DNA of 11,722 nt, from positions 1 through 11,722 of the forward strand of contig CAAEVI010000080.1 of the NCBI GenBank assembly GCA_900759455.1, read 5' to 3'. The notes under the pieces were generated by a model. It had not been told where the DNA came from and ran no database searches. It saw only the letters and a list, made by a program, of their open reading frames with translations. Below are positions 6,527 through 11,722 of this stretch, in pieces. Positions within the stretch are counted from its first letter, which is position 1. Each line of letters begins with the position of its first letter. The stretch is from Erysipelotrichaceae bacterium (GTDB taxonomy: Bacteria > Bacillota_I > Bacilli_A > Erysipelotrichales > Erysipelotrichaceae). Made by a program: the position numbers and the translations under genes.

Positions 6527-9048
6527 AAAAGAAAGAACCAATCATGGATCAGCATGTGATTTTAACACCTCTGGAAGACATCATGAGTGATCGATTCGGA
6601 CGTTATTCAAAATATATTATCCAGGATAGAGCGCTGCCTGATGCAAGAGACGGGTTAAAACCGGTTCAGCGTCGTATCCTTTATGCAATGTATGAAGATG
6701 GCAATACCTACGATAAACCTTATCGGAAATCTGCCAAGACCGTCGGAAATGTAATCGCAAATTATCATCCCCATGGTGACTCCAGCGTCTATGATGCCAT
6801 GGTTCGAATGTCGCAGAACTGGAAAATAACAAATCCTCTGATCGATATGCAGGGAAATAATGGTTCTATTGATGATGACCCTGCGGCAGCGATGCGATAT
6901 ACGGAAGCGCGCCTGTCACAGATTGCAAACTTTATGTTGAATGACATTGATAAGGAAACGGTGCTGTGGGCTCCAAATTTTGATGACGAAAAGATGGAGC
7001 CGACAGTACTGCCTTCACGCTATCCGAATTTGCTGGTCAACGGCATTACCGGTATTGCGGCTGGTTACGCAACCAATATACCGCCTCATAATCTGGGGGA
7101 AGTTTTGGATGCGGCAGTTTATCGGATTACTCATCCTTCCTGCACGCTGGATGAACTGATGCGTTTTGTCAGCGGGCCGGATTTTCCGACCGGCGGCATC
7201 GTACAGGGGATCGATGGAATTCGTCAGGCATTTGAAAGCGGTAAAGGTCGCATCATTATCCGAAGCAAAGTTTCGATAGAGGAAACAAAGTCAATAAAGC
7301 AGCTGATTGTGCATGAAATTCCTTATGAAGTAGTTAAAAGCACGCTCGTAAAAAAAATAGACGATATCCGTCTTAATAAGAAAATAGACGGTATCCTAGA
7401 TGTTCGTGACGAATCAGACCGTAATGGGCTGCGTATCGTGATCGATATTAAAAAAGATGCACCGGCAAAGACAATACTGAATTATCTGTATAAAAATACG
7501 GATTTGCAAATTTCATATAATTACAATGTAATTGCCATTGTGGATAAATGTCCGGTTCAGCTGGGCCTGGCAGGCATGCTGGATGCCTTTATCGCACATC
7601 GCAGAGATGTTGTCATCCGTCGCAGCCGATATGATCTCGATAAAAAAGAAAAACGCTGTCATGTATTGGAGGGACTGATCAAGGCGGTATCCATTCTTGA
7701 TGAGATCATTGCCCTGATTCGTTCTTCCAAAGATAAAGCAGATTCAAAAATCAAGATTATGGAGGCATTCGAATTCAGTGAAGCACAGGCGGAAGCGATT
7801 GTTACCATGAGGTTGTATCGATTATCTAATACGGATATCACGCAGCTGAAGGAAGAATATATGCTTCTTTTGAATGAAATTGAAGATCTGAATGAGATTC
7901 TTGCGAACCCAAAACGTCTTAGTCGAGTCATGATTGATGAACTTAAGGAAGTAAAGCGTACATTTGTTACGCCGCGTCGGACTGTGATTGAGGATATGAT
8001 CGAAGAAATTGTCATTGATCAAAAACAGATGATTGCAAGTGAACAGGTTATGTGTACGGTTTCTAAAGACGGGTATGCAAAGCGTGTATCCCTTCGTTCT
8101 TATAATGCATCAAATGATGCTATGAGCGGATGTAAAGACAGCGATCGACTGATCGGTTATCGCGAGATGAATACCCTGGATACGCTGTTGTTTTTTACAG
8201 AAACCGGAACTTACGGATATCTCCCGGTATATGAACTGGAAGATGCGAAATGGAAGGATATCGGAGCTCATATCAGCTCGAAAATCCGTATTACTTCTCA
8301 AGAAAAAATTCTAGCGGCATATGCTCTTTCCAACTTTGATACGAGCGGATTTATCATTACACTGACGAAGCAGGGAATGATTAAACGAACCGCTTTGAAA
8401 GAATATGAAGCTGCGCGAAACTCAAAAACGATGACCAATATCAAACTGGCAAATGGAGACAGCGTTGTTTCCTGCCTTTATGCTCATGAAGGCGATGACA
8501 TCCTGATCGCAAGCAGCAGCGGTTTTGTCACAAGATATCCTATTACTTTGATTCCGGTGACATCAACACGTTCCAAAGGCGTAAAAGCGATGAATCTTGG
8601 AGAAGACAGCGCAGCATCTGCATGTATATATCATCATGACAATGAACAGCTGCTTGTAGTAAGCAGTCAATGCGCGATGAAGCGGGTGAAAATTTCGGAT
8701 GTGCCGGTATTGGGAAGACCGACACGCGGAATTCGCATCTGTAAAAACAGAAAAACAAAACCGTTTGTTATTTCCCATATTCGCACTTTTCATTTGAATG
8801 ACGGCTTTATGATCGCAGCGAAAGAGAATGCATATTTGTTGATGAAAGATATTTCTCTCATGAGCTTAGATGCGACATTTTCTAATCCGTTAAAGAATAG
8901 TGAAGATTTCTATTTTTATGAGCCGTTTTCCCGTATTGAGGATGAACCTGCAGTTAAACAGGAAGTATCTGATGAGGCATTGATCGATGACGAAATGTAC
9001 GATGATGAATATATCGACGGCCAGATCAGTTTGTTCGATGAAGAATAA
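6523..9048 (+). CDS. parC: DNA topoisomerase IV subunit A (DNA cleavage)
   Basis: Breakage-reunion subunit of topoisomerase IV, acting as a ParC2ParE2 tetramer. The 841-residue protein has the winged-helix cleavage core with the active-site tyrosine Y126 next to R125 in AAMRYTEARLS, and the quinolone-determining region NYHPHGDSSVYDAMVRMSQ (80-98). The C-terminal beta-pinwheel follows from about residue 500, with blades such as SKDGYAKRVS and KGVKAMNLGED. It lacks the QRRGGKG box of GyrA, and SAKTVGNVI and GNNGSIDDDPAAAMRY are ParC-like. The end is very acidic and finishes ISLFDEE. The ATG at 6523 overlaps the parE stop (ATGA) with AGGGAGGT at 6506-6513, so translation is coupled; an ATG at codon 8 (6544) is a less likely alternative. 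No clear terminator follows. Confidence 0.96.
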   Translation: MKKKEPIMDQHVILTPLEDIMSDRFGRYSKYIIQDRALPDARDGLKPVQRRILYAMYEDGNTYDKPYRKSAKTVGNVIANYHPHGDSSVYDAMVRMSQNWKITNPLIDMQGNNGSIDDDPAAAMRYTEARLSQIANFMLNDIDKETVLWAPNFDDEKMEPTVLPSRYPNLLVNGITGIAAGYATNIPPHNLGEVLDAAVYRITHPSCTLDELMRFVSGPDFPTGGIVQGIDGIRQAFESGKGRIIIRSKVSIEETKSIKQLIVHEIPYEVVKSTLVKKIDDIRLNKKIDGILDVRDESDRNGLRIVIDIKKDAPAKTILNYLYKNTDLQISYNYNVIAIVDKCPVQLGLAGMLDAFIAHRRDVVIRRSRYDLDKKEKRCHVLEGLIKAVSILDEIIALIRSSKDKADSKIKIMEAFEFSEAQAEAIVTMRLYRLSNTDITQLKEEYMLLLNEIEDLNEILANPKRLSRVMIDELKEVKRTFVTPRRTVIEDMIEEIVIDQKQMIASEQVMCTVSKDGYAKRVSLRSYNASNDAMSGCKDSDRLIGYREMNTLDTLLFFTETGTYGYLPVYELEDAKWKDIGAHISSKIRITSQEKILAAYALSNFDTSGFIITLTKQGMIKRTALKEYEAARNSKTMTNIKLANGDSVVSCLYAHEGDDILIASSSGFVTRYPITLIPVTSTRSKGVKAMNLGEDSAASACIYHHDNEQLLVVSSQCAMKRVKISDVPVLGRPTRGIRICKNRKTKPFVISHIRTFHLNDGFMIAAKENAYLLMKDISLMSLDATFSNPLKNSEDFYFYEPFSRIEDEPAVKQEVSDEALIDDEMYDDEYIDGQISLFDEE

Positions 9049-9095
9049 GAATTGAGCATCACATATTTTTCTTCTTCATTATTCGCCATGATGTA

Positions 9096-9104
9096 TGCTA
9101 TACT
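9096..9104 (+). promoter_or_regulatory. Lipoprotein gene promoter (extended -10)
   Basis: TGCTATACT is an extended -10 element (TGn plus TATACT at 9099-9104). The -35 position is poor. It gives a short leader of about 20 nt before the gene at 9130, so this gene can be transcribed independently of parE-parC. Confidence 0.6.
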
Positions 9105-9129
9105 TTAAAAGAATGATGGTGGTGATATA

Positions 9130-9699
9130 ATGAAAAAAATAATGATAGCTTTGATGGCAGTCTTTCTTTGTGCCTGCAGTTCTTCACAGACCAAAGGCTG
9201 TCCGGTAATTATGGTTCAGCCGAGTGGTGAGCGCGCCGATATGAGTGCATATGATACGCTGGAAGATGATGAACATGTTTTTTACAAAAAAAGCATGGAA
9301 GAAGTTGTCGCGATGTTTGAGGAAAAACAAAGCGGGATCATTTATTTCGGATATCCGGGCTGTCCGTGGTGTGAAGAAGCTCTGCCAGTTATGAATGAGG
9401 TAGCAAAGACGAAAGGACTTACAATTTGTTATGCCGAAACTTATGACGGAAAAGAGTATCAGCTCAAAGGTGAAACGAAGGATAAGATTTATTCTTACCT
9501 GGACGCTTTTTTGTCAGAGGATGACGGTGAGAAGGTCATGTATGTTCCTTTTGTTGTCGTTGTGAAAGACGGTGTTGCCGTAGCAGCAAATGCAGGCACT
9601 GTCGAAAGCCATGATGCACATGAAAGAAAAATGAATGACAGTGAAATTATTGAATTGACAAACATTTATCAGGATATGTTTGATCAGCTAGGGTGCTGA
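9130..9699 (+). CDS. Thioredoxin-like lipoprotein with a CPWC motif
   Basis: Probable membrane-anchored thiol-disulfide protein on the outer face of the cell. A short basic and hydrophobic signal peptide ends in the lipobox LCAC, so C16 would be lipidated and become the mature N-terminus. The thioredoxin-fold domain runs from about residue 55 to 185: a central strand IIYFGYPGCPWC with the redox pair C78/C81, and a probable cis-proline P140 in MYVPFVVVV, where thioredoxins have one. CPWC differs from the classic CGPC of thioredoxin. Further cysteines are C24, C100 and the last residue C189. The start has GGTGGTGAT (9118-9126), eight of nine bases matching the ideal anti-SD complement. The 189-residue length suits a small thioredoxin-like lipoprotein. 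The partner substrate is not evident; no redox partner gene is adjacent. Confidence 0.82.
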   Translation: MKKIMIALMAVFLCACSSSQTKGCPVIMVQPSGERADMSAYDTLEDDEHVFYKKSMEEVVAMFEEKQSGIIYFGYPGCPWCEEALPVMNEVAKTKGLTICYAETYDGKEYQLKGETKDKIYSYLDAFLSEDDGEKVMYVPFVVVVKDGVAVAANAGTVESHDAHERKMNDSEIIELTNIYQDMFDQLGC

Positions 9700-9701
9700 T
9701 G

Positions 9702-9766
9702 AAAAGCTCTTTTGCTAAGTCTTATGCTCTGTTGGAGAAGCGTGTGATTTGCAAAAGAGCTTTTTT
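9702..9766 (+). terminator. Long-stem terminator after the lipoprotein gene
   Basis: A perfect 14-bp stem, AAAAGCTCTTTTGC (9702-9715) with GCAAAAGAGCTTTT (9751-9764), ends in six T (9761-9766). It starts two bases past the stop codon. The 35-base loop can form a small inner hairpin (about 9726-9730 with 9736-9741, one bulge). A usual intrinsic terminator has a much shorter loop. Confidence 0.85.
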
Positions 9767-9825
9767 CTGTCAAACGCACATTCCCTTTTCTTTTTTATAC
9801 ATATTTTAAAGCAGGAGGGTTTGGA

Positions 9826-10149
9826 TTGAAGAAAATCATGTCTGCAAATGAATGGATCAATTATACGGCTCTTTTTGATTTGCCGATGATCATTGTTTTC
9901 AGTGACAGGGATCAGGAAATCATGTTTAAGTGGCACTTCAGATTCCTTGTTTCGCTATACAAAAAGCGGCGCTACGGATTGCTTTTTTATCATGGTATTA
10001 TTATTCTTTGTGAACAGCCCTTTCATTTATGCGGCATCAGTTGTGATGACAGGCATCATCCTTTTGTTAAGCGTTTTATTGAAAAAAATGCAATGAAGAC
10101 ATATCTTTTCTATTGTACGAATCGCAAAATTAGTACAAAATGCTGTTGA
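9826..10149 (+). CDS. Small hypothetical protein, probably frameshifted
   Basis: Not a recognised family. A strong AGGAGGG at 9813-9819, six bases before a TTG start, argues for real translation. As it stands the frame gives 107 residues. The first about 50 residues are ordinary and end in a basic KKRRYG. The rest is rich in His and Cys and does not look like a natural continuation. In the next frame, from the T6 run at 9983-9988, the sequence becomes strongly hydrophobic (IMVLLFFVNSPFIYAASVV and TGIILLLSVLL) and ends KKMQ with a stop at 10094-10096. Removing one T would join the two parts into an 89-residue protein with one or two membrane segments following a basic stretch. I therefore suspect a recent frameshift, a sequencing error in the T run, or slippage. 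I see no sure promoter of its own, and transcription may come from readthrough. Confidence 0.5.
   Translation: MKKIMSANEWINYTALFDLPMIIVFSDRDQEIMFKWHFRFLVSLYKKRRYGLLFYHGIIILCEQPFHLCGISCDDRHHPFVKRFIEKNAMKTYLFYCTNRKISTKCC
10113..10138. promoter_or_regulatory. Inverted repeat before the transporter promoter
   Basis: TTGTAC (10113-10118) and GTACAA (10133-10138) form an inverted repeat with centres 20 bases apart, about two DNA turns, ending seven bases before the -35 of the transporter promoter. It could be an operator for a dimeric regulator. No regulator is encoded nearby, and six-base arms could arise by chance. Confidence 0.3.
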
Positions 10150-10174
10150 AAATATGGGTAAGGAATGGTATCAT
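10146..10174 (+). promoter_or_regulatory. Transporter gene promoter
   Basis: TTGAAA (10146-10151), a 17-base spacer and TGG-TATCAT (hexamer 10169-10174, extended -10). The start site should be near 10181, giving a short leader before the GTG at 10208. Confidence 0.65.
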
Positions 10175-10207
10175 CAGTCACATGAATGAAAAGAGAGGGG
10201 AAGAAGC

Positions 10208-11197
10208 GTGAAAAAGAGTGTTGCAAACGGGCTTCTTGTTTTTGTTACCGTTATTTGGGGCGGCGGCTTTATTGCGACGGCCGCAGCGCTGGAAACTTTT
10301 CAGCCTTTTTATGTTATGATGATACGTTTTGTTGGATCGGCGTTGCTGTCTTTTGTGATTGCGTTTCCGCGTTTGAAAAAGATCAAAACGTCAACGGTAA
10401 TAAAGGGAGTCGTTGCTGGTGTGTTTTTGTTTTTGGCTTTTTCGTTTCAGACTTTTGGCCTTCAGCAGACAACAGCCAGTAAAAATGCTTTTTTAACGGC
10501 AACAAATGTTGTCTTTGTACCATATTTGTGCTGGATCATTTTTCGCAAAAGACCGGGAGTGCGGCAGATTGCGGCATCCTTGATCTGTGTCGTAGGCATT
10601 TCGCTGCTTACATTAAAAGGGGATTCTGTTTCCTTTGGAATTGGTGATTTTTATTCGCTTCTCTGTGCCATATTCTTTGCATGTCATATCATTTCGTTAG
10701 ACTGGGCAACAAAAGGGGAGGATGTATTAATCATCAACGCTGTACAAATGTTGATTTCGGGCATATTATCGACTTTTGCTGCATTGATATTCAGCATGCC
10801 GCCTGCTGTTATCAGCGGACAGGCTGTACTAAGTTCTCTTTATCTGATTGCTGTTTCTACATGTCTTGCCTTTTTGCTGCAGACGGCTGCACAAAAGTAT
10901 ACAACGGCGAGCAGTGCTTCTCTCATATTATCCATGGAAGCACTGTTTGCAAGCATTTTCTCTTTTTTGCTGTTGCATGAATCGATGACTGTTCTAATGA
11001 TGTTTGGCGGAGCACTGATCTTAAGTTCCATCGTTTTGGTCGAATACCGCAGACAGCCGGATCATCAAGATATGACAGAATATGCACAAGGTGATGCGTA
11101 TACTGTTAGTGGTGATGAAGATGAAGCTTTATGCAGTCAATCCGAAATTTTACACATTTCTGAAAGCACATGTCAATGTGATAGAAGCGATTGCTGA
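10208..11197 (+). CDS. EamA/DMT-family membrane transporter
   Basis: Likely inner-membrane exporter or permease of small metabolites in the drug/metabolite transporter superfamily; the substrate is unknown. The protein shows the family's duplicated layout of about ten membrane segments: repeat one about residues 8-137 (IWGGGFIA at 16-23; TASKNAFLTATNVVFVPYL at 89-107), repeat two about 145-281 (SLILSMEALFASIFSFLLLHE at 238-258). The GTG start has GAGGGG (10195-10200) seven bases upstream. At 329 residues it is longer than the usual about 290-300: residues 283-329 are a soluble acidic, Cys- and Ser-rich tail (for example SGDEDEALCS). Its coding DNA overlaps another ORF in a different frame by 77 bases. 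A TGA in that other frame at 11073-11075 would end the protein near residue 290 if a frameshift had occurred just before it, so the tail may not be ancestral. Confidence 0.88.
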   Translation: MKKSVANGLLVFVTVIWGGGFIATAAALETFQPFYVMMIRFVGSALLSFVIAFPRLKKIKTSTVIKGVVAGVFLFLAFSFQTFGLQQTTASKNAFLTATNVVFVPYLCWIIFRKRPGVRQIAASLICVVGISLLTLKGDSVSFGIGDFYSLLCAIFFACHIISLDWATKGEDVLIINAVQMLISGILSTFAALIFSMPPAVISGQAVLSSLYLIAVSTCLAFLLQTAAQKYTTASSASLILSMEALFASIFSFLLLHESMTVLMMFGGALILSSIVLVEYRRQPDHQDMTEYAQGDAYTVSGDEDEALCSQSEILHISESTCQCDRSDC

Positions 11198-11435
11198 TTT
11201 GGATGAAAATGCGGAGATGGTCATGAGGATAAACGCCTACGAACTTGCAGCCAGTGCATCTTGTTTTTTCGCTACGTGTGTTGTACTGAATGAGGAGGAT
11301 GAACTGTGTCTTTCTCTTGATGAAAAGCACTGGAAAATCAAATCGTCATCTCATTGTCTTTTGATTGATGAGCCTTGCGTAAACCCTTGGCTTGATTTTT
11401 TGAAAAGGCATCATCAGTGCTGGATTTTTGTGTAG
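11121..11435 (+). CDS. Small cysteine-rich hypothetical protein
   Basis: Not recognised. From the ATG at 11121 it encodes 104 residues beginning MKLYAVNPKF, with no signal peptide and no membrane segment. The middle is acidic (IADLDENAE, LNEEDEL), six cysteines are scattered through the C-terminal two thirds, and it ends WIFV. The ribosome binding site AGTGGTGAT (11108-11116) is four bases before this ATG and resembles the one before the thioredoxin-like gene; further starts at 11082, 11094 and 11115 are less well placed. The first 77 bases lie inside the transporter gene in another frame, so the two may be translationally coupled. Codon use looks coding, but a chance ORF is possible. Confidence 0.5.
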   Translation: MKLYAVNPKFYTFLKAHVNVIEAIADLDENAEMVMRINAYELAASASCFFATCVVLNEEDELCLSLDEKHWKIKSSSHCLLIDEPCVNPWLDFLKRHHQCWIFV

Positions 11436-11487
11436 ACAGATGTGAAATAGGAAAATACAGATTAAAACGTTTTGTTGTATTTATCTA

Positions 11488-11516
11488 TTGTCAATAGAAA
11501 AAAATAATAGTAAAAT
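11488..11516 (+). promoter_or_regulatory. yneF-family gene promoter
   Basis: TTGTCA (11488-11493), a 17-base spacer and TAAAAT (11511-11516): a near-consensus promoter about 33 bases upstream of the start at 11550. The stretch 11436-11487 between the previous ORF and this promoter holds only an AT-rich pairing (AAATAC 11453-11458 with GTATTT 11477-11482), a weak candidate terminator. Confidence 0.75.
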
Positions 11517-11549
11517 ATCTTATAGCGTTAGTGTTAGGAGGAGTACATA

Positions 11550-11722
11550 ATGAGTTTCGATTTAGGTCTGTCCATCGGTTGCACGCTGATTGGATTAGTC
11601 ATAGGTGGATTTTTAGGTTTCTACTTTACACGAAAGAAATTTGAAAAAGAATTAAAAGAAAATCCGCCGATCAATGAAAAAATGATTCGTGCAATGTTCT
11701 TGCAGATGGGAAGAAAACCTTC
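11550..11722 (+). CDS. yneF: YneF family (UPF0154) small membrane protein, 5' part
   Basis: Partial: 57 codons before the window ends. A single N-terminal membrane segment (about residues 7-26, GLSIGCTLIGLVIGGFLGFY) is followed by a basic FTRKKFEKELKENPP and the family's conserved core, NPPINEKMIRAMFLQMGRKP, matching the NPPINE and QMGxKPS signature of YneF/UPF0154 proteins, which are about 70 residues long. Their role is not known. The start has AGGAGG at 11536-11541, eight bases upstream. Nothing downstream is visible, so its operon is unknown. Confidence 0.9.
   Translation, partial: MSFDLGLSIGCTLIGLVIGGFLGFYFTRKKFEKELKENPPINEKMIRAMFLQMGRKP

Noticed and set aside
9055..9099. AGCAT-ACAT/ATGT-ATGCT pairing as the parC terminator
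   Set aside because: The stem is bulged with a 26-base loop, overlaps the next promoter and lacks a T tract.
9893..10096. Stand-alone 67-codon ORF starting at TTG 9893
   Set aside because: There is no ribosome binding site before it. Its hydrophobic end is better explained as the second half of the gene starting at 9826, after a one-base shift.
10186..10482. 98-codon ORF over the start of the transporter gene
   Set aside because: It is out of frame with the conserved EamA protein and rich in Lys, Arg and Cys, as expected for a shadow of real coding sequence.

Overview
The window looks like a chromosomal housekeeping segment of a low-GC Gram-positive bacterium (Firmicutes/Bacillota). The evidence is a PlsY acyltransferase, a ParE/ParC topoisomerase IV pair of Firmicutes type, a YneF-family protein, strong AGGAGG ribosome binding sites and TTGACA/TATAAT-type promoters. 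A type III glutamine synthetase with this gene mix would fit an Erysipelotrichia- or Clostridia-like gut or oral anaerobe, but that placement is an inference. There are no rRNA or tRNA genes, CRISPR arrays, transposases or phage genes.

Layout. (1) 94-2166, minus: glnN, a full-length type III glutamine synthetase. Its promoter is at 2247-2275, and a terminator-like hairpin lies in its short leader. (2) 2428-3587, plus: a family-2 glycosyltransferase gene with a good promoter and a leader of about 120 nt that can fold into three stem-loops. (3) 3590-3702: two terminators between the convergent glycosyltransferase and plsY genes, one of them unusually elaborate. (4) 3716-4336, minus: plsY, which starts membrane phospholipid synthesis. 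(5) 4592-9048, plus: parE and parC, overlapping by ATGA and so translationally coupled; together they form topoisomerase IV, which unlinks daughter chromosomes. (6) 9130-9699, plus: a thioredoxin-fold lipoprotein with a CPWC motif, its own promoter and a long-stem terminator. (7) 9826-10149: a small gene with a strong ribosome binding site whose reading frame appears broken at a T6 run. (8) 10208-11197: an EamA/DMT-family transporter. Its hydrophilic tail overlaps a small cysteine-rich ORF of unknown function (11121-11435). (9) 11550 to the window end: the start of a YneF-family membrane protein, with its own promoter.

Apart from parE-parC, and perhaps the transporter with its overlapping ORF, the genes look like independent transcription units, most with a recognisable promoter. 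I see no clear novel multi-gene system. The most interesting signals are RNA-level or frame-level: the glnN leader terminator, the structured glycosyltransferase leader, the elaborate convergent terminator, the T6 frame break and the out-of-frame transporter/ORF overlap.
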